From: Desertivirga arenae
GTDB lineage: Bacteria > Bacteroidota > Bacteroidia > Sphingobacteriales > Sphingobacteriaceae
Reading direction: 5' to 3'
Assembly: GCF_017355785.1 (NCBI RefSeq)
Contig: NZ_JAFEWE010000008.1
Span: forward strand, 124,001-188,000
Length of the DNA: 64,000 nt
Positions 17,712-26,257 of this stretch are shown piece after piece. Under the pieces are notes generated by a model. That model did not search any database. It saw nothing but the letters and a program-made list of their open reading frames with translations, and was not told the DNA's origin. The translations under genes were made by a program, and so were the position numbers. Position 1 is the stretch's first letter. Each line of letters starts with the position of its first letter.

Positions 17712-18664
17712 GGTTTCCTCCCTTAATTGAATATCTCAAAGAATCTTCTGATGAATACAATAAAATGTATTATCAACAGGAATTAAAGTCGGGCGCCATA
17801 AACTCAATGATGCTTTCCAAGTGGATTGTCCAAAATGTTGAGCCGCTCATAATTGCAGTTCATAAAGTAGCGCCAGAGTCACTACCGAAAGTTTTTAAAG
17901 CGTTATATGCTAGTTCTTTATCTCTGTTAGGAAATAATCTTGCTATAACTCATGAAGAGGAGTATAAGCATGGCTGGAACCTCTGCCTTCATATTCCTCA
18001 ACTACTGGTACTACAACCTCAAAGAATTTTAAACGCTATAAACACAGCTCTCGAATCTCTACGGCAGCATCAACCTGAGAAGGTTCTGAATTGGTTAAAC
18101 CTGATGAGGAACCTTGCAACAAAATGCAAAAGCGTGGAGCTTTTCTTAGACTACGGTCGTTTTGCAGCATGGACTTGTGGCATGGCTCACCTCCGTGAAA
18201 AAGCAGCTAAAATTTATTTAGATCTGCCTGGCGAAGTGCTGGAGCTTATTCAGGGGGAAGTGAAAAATGTTCGTATAGCAGACCTGATTGAATTAGGCTG
18301 GAGAAAGGAAAAATATGGTAGTTTTGAAGGAGTTGCAGGTGGGTTTTATGGTTATGGTAAAGCTTTTATTCAACCTCCTTTAGTTGCTCTTGTTGAGAAT
18401 ATTATCGTTGCATCAGATGGCGTTTCCAGTAGTGCTCTTTTCGCTGACGCTTTAGGTACCGTCTTGATAAGTGACATTCCAGTATCAGCGGATTATATAA
18501 AGGAACAGGCGCTTCAATCAAGGGAGAATCAGTTGAGGAAAATACAGAAACATTTTCCAATACCTTTTGATGATGTTACTTCCGTAGCTGCAAATAAGTC
18601 AACTTTAGTTGTGTCGAGAAGCTCATCTCATTATTTATTCCTCTATAGCATTCCTCATGAATAG
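17699..18664 (+). CDS. unknown protein, operon gene 2
   Basis: 321 residues from the ATG at 17699, which overlaps the AAA+ gene; a TTG nine bases upstream is less likely. The first 200 residues look like a helical solenoid (LNAINTALESLRQHQPEKVLNWLNLMRNLATKCKSV in fragments). The rest has a glycine-rich FEGVAGGFYGYGKAF stretch and a hydrophobic segment. No signal peptide or clear enzyme motif. I do not recognise the family. Its position between a MoxR ATPase and its VWA partner suggests an adaptor or target of that pair, which is inference only. Confidence 0.75.
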   Translation: MEKVRFPPLIEYLKESSDEYNKMYYQQELKSGAINSMMLSKWIVQNVEPLIIAVHKVAPESLPKVFKALYASSLSLLGNNLAITHEEEYKHGWNLCLHIPQLLVLQPQRILNAINTALESLRQHQPEKVLNWLNLMRNLATKCKSVELFLDYGRFAAWTCGMAHLREKAAKIYLDLPGEVLELIQGEVKNVRIADLIELGWRKEKYGSFEGVAGGFYGYGKAFIQPPLVALVENIIVASDGVSSSALFADALGTVLISDIPVSADYIKEQALQSRENQLRKIQKHFPIPFDDVTSVAANKSTLVVSRSSSHYLFLYSIPHE

Positions 18665-20414
18665 CGAAACAACAACGGATCAACTGAAGCTAAGCTGGCA
18701 ATCCTACTGGGACAAGGCCCGTTACCTTTGGAGCCCTTTTGTCAAGCTGAGGGAGCCAGTGTGGTGTCTTACGTCAGCAGAGGCAAAAAAAGAGGGGTTG
18801 GCGGGAAGCTTTGCAATGATACGTTTAACCGACCACCGGATTGTAATAGACCTTCAGGAAGTTATGAAACTTGAGGTTGGGGATTATGCACTTCAGGTAC
18901 TTGCCCACGAAATCGGTCATCACATTTATACCCCGGCAAATTTACATGACAACGCCGTCTTGCTATCCCGTATACAGTGGGGTTTGGCCGGGATCGAGAA
19001 TAGAACAGCTTTCGTTGCTAATATATATTCGGATTTTTTGATAAACGATATGCTCCAGCGGTCAAAAGGCCTGGATATGGCAAGTGTTTATATAAAAGTT
19101 AATCGAGGAGTTACTTTTTCAAAGCTTTGGACATTGATAATGAGAACATATGAGTATTTATGGCGACTTAATCGTCGTGAACTTACCATGTCTTCTCATT
19201 TTGAAAGTCAGGAAATTGATGCTGATGCTTCTTTATTAGCCTCTTTAATAAGAAGCTATTCAAAAAACTGGCTTGATGGGGCTGGAAGGTTTACGGCTTT
19301 AGTATACCCTTATATTTTAGAGGATGAAGATTACCGCAAATCAAGGGAGTCATTAATAGTCTACCTGGATGCCGAAACTGCGGGCATGAATGGTGGTATA
19401 ATCGCAGGTATTACAGAGATCGATGATGAAGCCGTCAGTGGTAATGTAGATCCAAGAAGGGAAGCCCTCGGGTTGAAGGATGATGACACGAAAGCAAATG
19501 GTGGCGGTTTAGGAATTTCGCTTCGAGGAGGAACAGGACCCAAACAACGCTACCTTGAACCAAGTATCTATATAGATCTTTTAAGTAAAATAAATCCGTC
19601 ACTTACTGAGCAGGAACTTTTAAATAATTATTACCGTGAGATTGCTCAGCCTCATTTGGTTGAGTTTCCTCTTGAGCAAAGCACGCCTGTATCTTTTACA
19701 TTACCAGAAGGGACAGATAATTGGGATCTTGGAGATTCGATCGACGAGATAGACTGGCTCGAGTCGTCCATCTATTCGCCCGAGATCATTCCCGGCTACA
19801 ATACGCTAAAAAGGGTTTATGGCCCTGATGAGGATAAGTCAGATAAGGAAAGGCCACTTAACGTTTACATTGGAGTAGATTGCTCCGGTTCTATGGGCAA
19901 TCCCAGGTTCACATTTTCCTGGCCGGTACTTGCTGCTTCTATAATAGGGCTCTCAGCGTTAAGGGCTGGAGCAAAGGTAATGGCTTGCCTTTCGGGCGAG
20001 CCGGGTAGTTTTTTAGAAAGTGAAGGGTATATTACTTCTGAAAAGGATGTACTAACTGTCCTTACTTCTTACCTGGGTACAGGTTACGCCTTCGGAATTG
20101 CACGTTTAAATACTCCCTTTGAATTTCCTACCAAAGAAAAATCGCATATAGTTATCGTTACCGACGACGATATATTCAGTATGCTTTCTGCAGAAACTAA
20201 AAGTCCGGAGGATAACTGGACCATCATCGAAAAAGCACTGAGGAACGCAGGAGGACATGGATCGCTTGTGCTGCATTCAAATCCAGAATGGCATCAGGAG
20301 GAGGCTGCCCGTTTAGTAAAAATGGGTTGGAAGATCTATTATGTTACTAATGAAAAGGAATTACTTGATTTTGCAAGAAGCTTTTCAGTAGAAAACTACC
20401 GCACCATCAATTAG
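18657..20414 (+). CDS. zinc-metallopeptidase-like plus VWA protein, operon gene 3
   Basis: 585 residues from the ATG at 18657, overlapping the previous stop by eight bases. The N-terminal half carries VLAHEIGHHIYTP, an HExxH motif (H84, E85, H88), followed by YSDFLIND, which could give a third metal ligand. The C-terminal half holds a VWA domain with MIDAS GVDCSGSMG (D408, S410, S412) and IVTDDD. The fusion of a putative protease with a VWA domain beside a MoxR ATPase resembles the DUF2201-type arrangement, though the HExxH context differs. An acidic glycine-rich linker (about 245-300) joins the halves. Probably cytoplasmic. Whether it cleaves anything is unknown. Confidence 0.82.
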   Translation: MNSETTTDQLKLSWQSYWDKARYLWSPFVKLREPVWCLTSAEAKKEGLAGSFAMIRLTDHRIVIDLQEVMKLEVGDYALQVLAHEIGHHIYTPANLHDNAVLLSRIQWGLAGIENRTAFVANIYSDFLINDMLQRSKGLDMASVYIKVNRGVTFSKLWTLIMRTYEYLWRLNRRELTMSSHFESQEIDADASLLASLIRSYSKNWLDGAGRFTALVYPYILEDEDYRKSRESLIVYLDAETAGMNGGIIAGITEIDDEAVSGNVDPRREALGLKDDDTKANGGGLGISLRGGTGPKQRYLEPSIYIDLLSKINPSLTEQELLNNYYREIAQPHLVEFPLEQSTPVSFTLPEGTDNWDLGDSIDEIDWLESSIYSPEIIPGYNTLKRVYGPDEDKSDKERPLNVYIGVDCSGSMGNPRFTFSWPVLAASIIGLSALRAGAKVMACLSGEPGSFLESEGYITSEKDVLTVLTSYLGTGYAFGIARLNTPFEFPTKEKSHIVIVTDDDIFSMLSAETKSPEDNWTIIEKALRNAGGHGSLVLHSNPEWHQEEAARLVKMGWKIYYVTNEKELLDFARSFSVENYRTIN

Positions 20415-20426
20415 TAAATAAGAGCT

Positions 20427-20999
20427 ATGGTTGAATTGTATACACTCTTATCTCATTTAAAAGGCTGTCCTGAAGTTTTTCTGGAACAACCAGTTGAAAA
20501 TCCTGTAAGTATTAATACTCATGCACTTGTGGCTGACTGTTTCCGTATGGTATCCGGCGATTTTCTTTTGGATAATAATGCTATTCCATCCACCAAAGAG
20601 TTAAATGATCTGGATGGGAATATCATTCCAGCAATTCGAATCGGCTGCTGGCTATTTTCGCATTCAATCTTCGAGGGAAAGCCTGAACTCCTTCCGGCAA
20701 TAAGGCTATTTATGTTTCAAAAATTACCTGTGCTTGCACCCCTGGTAGAGAAAATGCAATGGTTGGAGGATGAAGATCGAACAGAAGAATTTGTGCGTCT
20801 TGCTCTCCGATGTTGCGAGATCCTGACCGACAGGGAAACCCAGATACAGGCCGAGGACAGATTGGATGCACTAGATACCATAAAACGGCAAAAGGTTCTG
20901 AAAGAGTCATCCGGGGCATTTGAACGAATGATGGAAATTCGTAGGAAAATGGCCGAACAGAAAGCCAGGGAAGCAGCAAATGTATATGGAAGGGAATAA
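20427..20999 (+). CDS. unknown helical protein, operon gene 4
   Basis: 190 residues, 12 bases after the VWA gene. Predicted all-helical, no signal peptide. It has a compact N-terminal part (GCPEVFLEQPVE, IGCWLFSHSIF) and a charged C-terminal helix (ERMMEIRRKMAEQKAREAA) that may be a coiled coil. It could be a structural partner of the AAA+/VWA pair; no family recognised. Its 3' end overlaps the next gene by 20 bases, so translation is coupled. Confidence 0.75.
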   Translation: MVELYTLLSHLKGCPEVFLEQPVENPVSINTHALVADCFRMVSGDFLLDNNAIPSTKELNDLDGNIIPAIRIGCWLFSHSIFEGKPELLPAIRLFMFQKLPVLAPLVEKMQWLEDEDRTEEFVRLALRCCEILTDRETQIQAEDRLDALDTIKRQKVLKESSGAFERMMEIRRKMAEQKAREAANVYGRE

Positions 21000-22347
21000 T
21001 AAAGGACCTCAAATAGCTTTGTCGGACAAGGAACGATTTCCATTAATTCAGGATTTAAGTCTGTTAAATGAGTTGAGGCAGGACCATTTAGCTCCTAAAT
21101 TCAATTTTATGAGTGGAGACAGACTAACGGCCAACTCGCTTACAATGGTAGAAAACTATGCCCTGGAAATTCGTGGCAAGACGGAGTTTTGGACAGAGGG
21201 CAAATTTCCAGAATGGCTGGGTGCCTTTTTTCAAGCTTGTCTTATCAATGTGCCCTTCTACCATAACAGGAAAGGAGGATTCTTTAATCAACCCAGCATA
21301 AGCAGGGATGATATTAGAAAGCAGCCCTGGGCTTTTGTGTCGAAAGAGGCGGATTTGAATGAGTTATTGGTTTACCAGACGTCGGGAACCACTGGAGCTC
21401 CACTGGACGTGCTTTTTGATCCTGTTTCCCAGGCCTGCTGGCTTCCTCAAATGCAAAGCATTTTGGACCTTTATGGTATCTCTATTGGCGATAAAGCAAG
21501 AAAAGTGGCTATAGCGCTAATATGTTCCCAGCAATCTACCTTAACTTACGCCTCATTGTCAAGCTACTTAAGAGGAAAGGGCATTTTAAAGATCAATCTA
21601 AATACTGCAGACTGGAAAGATGCCACCCACCGGGTCAAGTATCTCGAAAAATACAACCCTGAAATTCTTACTGGTGACCCATTTGCCTTTATGGATCTTC
21701 TTGAACTCAAACCGCAAATTCAACCTAAAGCTTTAATTTCCTCCGCAATGAAATTAAATGCAGGTGTAAAGGCGGAGCTGGAAAATTATTTTAATGTTCC
21801 AGTGCTCGATGTCTATTCCCTAACGGAATGCCGGAATATCGCTGTTGCGGAAAATGGAAGACATAGGTCTATACGTCCTGATCTATTTCTTGAAATATTC
21901 CATCCTGACCGGGACGAAGTACTGTCAGAAGGAGTAAGGGGCGAACTGGTTGTAAGTGGCGGTAATAATCCTTTCCTTTCATTAGTAAGATATCGAACCG
22001 GCGACTATTGTAGCTTGAGGATGGAGGACGGAATACCTTTCCTAATTGATCTTGAGGCTCGTAAACAGGTGACATTCTATTCCTTGGAAGGAAAATTAAT
22101 TAACCCCGTTGATATCTCGAGAAGAATGACGAAGTTTCCTCTTGCTGGCTTTAGACTTCATCAGGAGGCCAGCCTTGCATTACATTTTGAAGCTTGGACC
22201 AACGAGGAACTAACAGAAACACTCACTTTAGAATTGCTTGCTATCTTTGGCGCCGTTCCTGTAAAGGTTAAAATAGAAAAGGTAGGCGATGGAACTGCTG
22301 CCAAAATAGTTTCCTACTCCAGTTACTTTTCTGAAACTGATTTATAA
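20980..22347 (+). CDS. PaaK-like adenylate-forming enzyme, operon gene 5
   Basis: 455 residues related to phenylacetate-CoA ligase and CapK-type AMP-forming enzymes. The ATP-binding loop is VYQTSGTTGAPLDV (about 128-141), with further motifs DVYSLTECRNIA and VRYRTGDY; the C-terminal subdomain is short. Such enzymes activate a carboxylate as an acyl-AMP, usually passing it to CoA or a carrier. No carrier protein, thioesterase or aromatic catabolism gene is near, so the substrate is open. The ATG at 20980 overlaps the preceding stop; an ATG two codons inside is an alternative start. Placement inside an AAA+/VWA operon is unusual. Confidence 0.82.
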   Translation: MYMEGNNKGPQIALSDKERFPLIQDLSLLNELRQDHLAPKFNFMSGDRLTANSLTMVENYALEIRGKTEFWTEGKFPEWLGAFFQACLINVPFYHNRKGGFFNQPSISRDDIRKQPWAFVSKEADLNELLVYQTSGTTGAPLDVLFDPVSQACWLPQMQSILDLYGISIGDKARKVAIALICSQQSTLTYASLSSYLRGKGILKINLNTADWKDATHRVKYLEKYNPEILTGDPFAFMDLLELKPQIQPKALISSAMKLNAGVKAELENYFNVPVLDVYSLTECRNIAVAENGRHRSIRPDLFLEIFHPDRDEVLSEGVRGELVVSGGNNPFLSLVRYRTGDYCSLRMEDGIPFLIDLEARKQVTFYSLEGKLINPVDISRRMTKFPLAGFRLHQEASLALHFEAWTNEELTETLTLELLAIFGAVPVKVKIEKVGDGTAAKIVSYSSYFSETDL

Positions 22348-22355
22348 TACTTCTG

Positions 22356-22985
22356 ATGGGTCTTTTTGATATAGAAACTATTGCCTTTACTGTCCTCAAT
22401 TATCCCGTGAGTTATGTTGAATTGATCGGCACCCTCTTCGGTTTTATTTCTGTATTCCTGGCCTCAAAGGTTAATATCCTAACATGGCCAACAGGTATTC
22501 TTAACGAGGTATTTTTATTCCTCTTGTTTTTTCAGGTCCAGCTTTATGCCGACATGTTTTTACAGGTTTACTTTCTTACAGTTACCCTATATGGCTGGTA
22601 CAACTGGAAGGTGAAAACCCCGGAGAACACTATCAAAAAATTAAGCTTTGGTTCTCTTGGTAACACAATCCTCCTCATAGTAGTACTATCAATCCCTGCT
22701 GGTTATTTGATTCAAAACCTTCATTTGTACCTGCCACAATACTTTAAAATTCCAGCAGCATTTCCCTACATTGACTCATTGGTTATGACTGCCAGTATTT
22801 TTGCTACCATCTTGTTGTCTCAGAAAAAGTTAGACAATTGGTACATTTGGATATCAGTAGACCTGATTTGTGTGGTGCTTTATTCCGTAAAGGGGATCTA
22901 TTTTTTAGCACTAGAATATTTTGTGTTCCTTGGCATGGCCATTTACGGGTATCATTATTGGAGAAAACAGCTGATCAATGGTTAA
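22356..22985 (+). CDS. pnuC: nicotinamide riboside transporter PnuC
   Basis: 209 residues with about seven hydrophobic segments. Family signatures include NILTWPTGILNEVF, LTVTLYGWYNWK and the C-terminal ALEYFVFLGMAIYGYHYW. PnuC carries nicotinamide riboside across the inner membrane by facilitated diffusion, trapped by phosphorylation. The next gene, nadR, overlaps by eight bases and encodes exactly that kinase, making a self-contained uptake-and-salvage pair. It begins eight bases after the adenylating enzyme gene, so is probably on the same transcript as the AAA+/VWA genes. Confidence 0.93.
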   Translation: MGLFDIETIAFTVLNYPVSYVELIGTLFGFISVFLASKVNILTWPTGILNEVFLFLLFFQVQLYADMFLQVYFLTVTLYGWYNWKVKTPENTIKKLSFGSLGNTILLIVVLSIPAGYLIQNLHLYLPQYFKIPAAFPYIDSLVMTASIFATILLSQKKLDNWYIWISVDLICVVLYSVKGIYFLALEYFVFLGMAIYGYHYWRKQLING

Positions 22986-23994
22986 GGCATTTGTTTTTGG
23001 AAAGTTTCTACCTTTTCATAAAGGACATGAGGCACTCATACGCTTTGCCCTGCTTAAATGCGATTTCTTATCTGTACTGATTTGTTGCAGCGATAGGGAA
23101 GGGGTGGATGGAGAAACAAGGAAAAGCTGGATAGCGAACAGTCTCGGTAGTGCGGATAATTTAAGCATACAGATCTTCAATTACCTGGAATCTGAATTAC
23201 CTAATACTTCAGAATCCTCACAGGAGGTTTCCAAGCTGTGGTCGGCCCGTTTCAAAGAAATGTTCCCTGATTATAACCTAGTAGTTACTTCAGAACCCTA
23301 TGGCGATTACGTAGCTTCCTTTATGAATATCATACATATTCCTTTCGACCGGCAAAGAGAAATCGTACCTGTTTCTGCAACTGCAATAAGACAAGACCTT
23401 TTATCTAATTGGAAATATCTTCCGAAATCCTCCAGAACTTATTTAGCTTTTAAGGTGGTTATCCTTGGAACAGAGTCTACAGGAAAGTCTACTCTCGCCG
23501 CTCAACTTGCAGACCACTATCAGTGTACACTGGTTACGGAAGCTGGCCGGGATTTAATTAAGGATTCCAAAGATTTTTCTTACGATGATCTTATCTCCGT
23601 TGCTCATGAGCATTCAACCAGAATAGTAAATGCAACAGGTGGTGACCATCCGCTTATCATAATTGACACCGATATTCATATCACCAGATCCTATTCCAGA
23701 TTTGTGTTCAATAAAGATCTGGAAGTGGAAGAGTCTCTTTTGAATCATAACAAGGCAGACCTTTATTTGTATCTCAAAAACGATGTGCCATTCGTTCAGG
23801 ATGGAGGAAGGCTAAGTGAAGAAGACCGCAATCGATTGGATACTTTTCACAGAGAGATACTACAGCAAGCCGACGTTAAATTGATAGAAATTGAAGGCCA
23901 TTGGTGTCAAAGATTTGAAAAGGCCGCACAGGCTATTGATCGTCTTTTAAATAATAACAGGCTTACTCTGGACTTAAAAAAAGCGCCCGTATAA
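22978..23994 (+). CDS. nadR: NadR-like NMN adenylyltransferase / ribosylnicotinamide kinase
   Basis: 338 residues. The N-terminal nucleotidyltransferase has GKFLPFHKGHEAL (HxGH) and VSATAIRQDL (ISATxxR type). The C-terminal kinase domain has a P-loop GTESTGKSTL (about 163) followed by VTEAGRD. It lacks the N-terminal helix-turn-helix of enterobacterial NadR, so it is an enzyme only: it phosphorylates nicotinamide riboside to NMN, then forms NAD. The start overlaps pnuC by eight bases, and a GC-rich hairpin ends the operon right after its stop codon. Confidence 0.93.
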   Translation: MVKAFVFGKFLPFHKGHEALIRFALLKCDFLSVLICCSDREGVDGETRKSWIANSLGSADNLSIQIFNYLESELPNTSESSQEVSKLWSARFKEMFPDYNLVVTSEPYGDYVASFMNIIHIPFDRQREIVPVSATAIRQDLLSNWKYLPKSSRTYLAFKVVILGTESTGKSTLAAQLADHYQCTLVTEAGRDLIKDSKDFSYDDLISVAHEHSTRIVNATGGDHPLIIIDTDIHITRSYSRFVFNKDLEVEESLLNHNKADLYLYLKNDVPFVQDGGRLSEEDRNRLDTFHREILQQADVKLIEIEGHWCQRFEKAAQAIDRLLNNNRLTLDLKKAPV

Positions 23995-24005
23995 ATCTAA
24001 CGGGC
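23985..24005 (+). terminator. operon terminator hairpin
   Basis: GCCCGT (23985-23990) and ACGGGC (24000-24005) flank a nine-base loop; ATTATTT follows. The left arm includes the last nadR codons. Confidence 0.6.
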
Positions 24006-24058
24006 ATTATTTAAATAGCAAACCTTATAAATTTTGAAAGAATAGTTAAATTTTTAGC

Positions 24059-24373
24059 TTAATGCTCTTTCAACCGACCAACTACAGAATCCAGACTTCC
24101 TTTTAACCGGTCAACTGCTCCTTTTATTGCAAGCTCTGGTGTATCTGCGAAATTGGTTATAACTACAGGATTCAAGCTTTCCAATTTTGCTTCAATCACG
24201 CATTTTATTCCATCCTTGCCCTCTTTTGGTCCATTCTCGTCACTAACGTGAACATCAATACGGGTAATGTAAGTGCTAAAGCGACTAAGCGTTTCTTTTA
24301 TAAATTCTGAGAAATACGCTATATGTCTTTCACCTCCCTGAATGTGATGATCTGTGTTGATGCTAACTAACAT
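24059..24373 (-). CDS. HPF/RaiA-like ribosome-associated protein
   Basis: 104 residues from the ATG at 24373; a longer frame to 24403 adds a tail without family similarity. The pattern IDVHVSDENGPKEGKDGIKCVIEAKLE and AIKGAVDRLKGSLD matches the short HPF/RaiA (sigma-54 modulation) fold, beta-alpha-beta-beta-beta-alpha. These proteins bind the small ribosomal subunit and help ribosome hibernation under stress. The sequence is diverged and also resembles small stand-alone HPF-like proteins of unclear role. It is convergent with nadR and divergent from the AraC gene at 24726. Confidence 0.75.
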   Translation of the reverse strand: MLVSINTDHHIQGGERHIAYFSEFIKETLSRFSTYITRIDVHVSDENGPKEGKDGIKCVIEAKLESLNPVVITNFADTPELAIKGAVDRLKGSLDSVVGRLKEH

Positions 24374-24725
24374 AGTTTTAAGTTTTAATGAATAAAAAGG
24401 CAATATAAGAGAGTAAACTTTTCTATGTACAATTAAATTTATTTTATAATGATTTCATATTACACTTAATGGTAACTTTTCTTAACCCTCCGGTATATGG
24501 TGGTAGTGCAGAAGTAATATTTAAATTTTAATTGACATGGAAATCCGTATGAAATAAACTTTCGTAAGTTGACAGAAAAATTTAGCTATCTAAAATTAAG
24601 TAAGTTGCGATCATTTTTCACATTCTTCTTAATCATATGTTCAAACATCAAATTATTCTTTATAATTTCAACCCGTCGTAGAAAAATTGCTGATCTATTA
24701 GTCGTTCCTAACCAATCCAATTTTA
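24374..24725. other. 352-bp divergent intergenic region
   Basis: AT-rich spacer between divergent HPF-like and AraC-type genes. It should hold both promoters, but I find no clear TAnnTTTG element, repeat or hairpin in it. Confidence 0.4.
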
Positions 24726-25775
24726 ATGAGTTTTCAAACGCGAATTAATAACTGGTTTAAAGAGTTTAGAAAGTACCTCCTGTTTTACAGAGATGGATAC
24801 TTTGAGCTTCCTTATTTGTCCAATTCGCCAGAACTAATGGTCGAGTCTCTGAAACGTGTTCCTTTTACCAAACACGATCCCGCCACTAGTACAATTAAAA
24901 CTAAAAGCATATTTTCTGAAGGTACTTTTTATTACCGGAAAATAGGCGATGGCCTCTGGGTATTAGTATCAGAGATCACTTTTAAAAAGCATGTAGCAAC
25001 AAAAGCACTTAAAGATACAGGACGCTGTGACTATTACTTTCTTAATCACTTCAGATATAGTAGCAGGACAAGAGGGATTGCTATAAACGGACTAACCATT
25101 CCCAAACAAGGATGGTCAATATCTAAGCCCGGAACGGAAGTGAACAGCTATTTCAATCCGGGGGATAGTGGTGTTTTTATTAACATCGCTTTCAACGAAG
25201 ACTGGCTAAAAAAAAACCTGAAATGGGATAAAGAGAGTGAGTTTAGTAGTTTTAAGAAGTTTATTGATTCTAATAATACCTTTAAAACATGGGCTGATAT
25301 TATCCCTGAGGGAAACCACCTAACAAATAGCTTATTGAATCATTTGCGGGATAATAATGAGACCTTAGGAAACATCCAGCTAAGCATTGTTTGTCTCCAA
25401 CTTATAGCAAGTTTTCTTGCCAAAGTTTCAAAAAGCGATTATTCTGGTGCGGTGTCAACTACCGAATCCGATCGGCGCTTGCTGGCCAGAGCAGAAGATC
25501 TTATTACCCAATCTGTAATGCAAAGCTTTCCCGGAATTGAAAGGATTGCAACTGCTGTTAATATAAGTCCCACTAAACTCAAAACGATCTTTAAAGCCAC
25601 ATATGGGGTAACGATGTTCCAGTACTATCAGGAAAAACAGATGAAGGTTGCTAAAAAACTCCTTAATGAAGGACGAACGATAAAAGAGGTAGCTCTAATG
25701 ATGGGATACGACAACCAAAGTAACTTCCGTGCGGCCTTCAAAAAATATTTTGGACATAATCCCTCTAACCTTTAA
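24726..25775 (+). CDS. AraC-family transcriptional regulator
   Basis: 349 residues. The N-terminal 230 residues form a diverged sensing domain with no recognised ligand motif. The C-terminal AraC HTH pair spans about 250-345: IERIATAVNISPTKLKTIFKATYG in the first HTH, IKEVALMMGYDNQSNFRAAFKKYFGHNP in the second. This type, with a YQEKQMKVAKKLL linker helix, is common in Sphingobacteriaceae. No obvious target gene is adjacent: downstream lies a 480-base spacer, then a LURP-one-like gene. Targets and signal unknown. Confidence 0.9.
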   Translation: MSFQTRINNWFKEFRKYLLFYRDGYFELPYLSNSPELMVESLKRVPFTKHDPATSTIKTKSIFSEGTFYYRKIGDGLWVLVSEITFKKHVATKALKDTGRCDYYFLNHFRYSSRTRGIAINGLTIPKQGWSISKPGTEVNSYFNPGDSGVFINIAFNEDWLKKNLKWDKESEFSSFKKFIDSNNTFKTWADIIPEGNHLTNSLLNHLRDNNETLGNIQLSIVCLQLIASFLAKVSKSDYSGAVSTTESDRRLLARAEDLITQSVMQSFPGIERIATAVNISPTKLKTIFKATYGVTMFQYYQEKQMKVAKKLLNEGRTIKEVALMMGYDNQSNFRAAFKKYFGHNPSNL

Positions 25776-26257
25776 TATTGATTATCAGTAGTCTAGGAGA
25801 AGAAAGTCTTTTGTAACCATTAAAATGTCTTATCCAACTAATTTGGGAGTAGATTATTTCTCAAATTTGTAATAACAAGAACGGAGACATCTATCTAAAA
25901 CAATCTGTTTAAAACACTGTTTGTGGTGTGTCTCTTATTTATTAAACGCATTTAAATTTTATAATTATACTTAACATCTACCAGACATTTCGCAGCCTTA
26001 CATCTACCTTGAAAGAGTTGCGCTCAAACTAATTCAAACATAAATTGAAAAAAACAAAAGGGTCAAGACAATAAGTCTTTTGACATGCAGCCCTGCAGCT
26101 ACCTATGACCTCCGCCTCAAATTAGAAATTGCTTCGACATGAAGTGTTTTAAATAATACGAGCCGGAGGTTTTTCTTTTTACCAGCCCCGTGAATATTCC
26201 AATTTTTAAATTCTGCAGAATTGCTTTTTTTCTATATTTAACGAATAAAATAGAAGT
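25776..26257. other. 482-bp intergenic region with structured part at its 3' side
   Basis: The first 250 bases are AT-rich and featureless. From about 26062 there are successive hairpins: GTCAAGAC with GTCTTTTGAC (26062-26084), TGCAG with CTGCA (26086-26097), and a long-range ACCTCCG (26108-26114) with CGGAGGT (26164-26170) enclosing CTTC/GAAG and followed by a T-rich run. No protein frame fits. Confidence 0.5.
26040..26182 (+). ncRNA. possible small structured RNA
   Basis: Three nested or adjacent inverted repeats end in CGGAGGT followed by TTTTCTTTTT, as in a rho-independent terminator. No promoter was identified and no known RNA family was recognised, so this is a tentative call; an upstream attenuator or terminator is equally possible. 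Confidence 0.25.

Noticed and set aside
16122-22347. A known antiphage system such as BREX, CBASS or Thoeris
   Set aside because: No methylase, cyclase, sirtuin/TIR or effector domain typical of those systems is present; only the AAA+ ATPase is shared with some of them.
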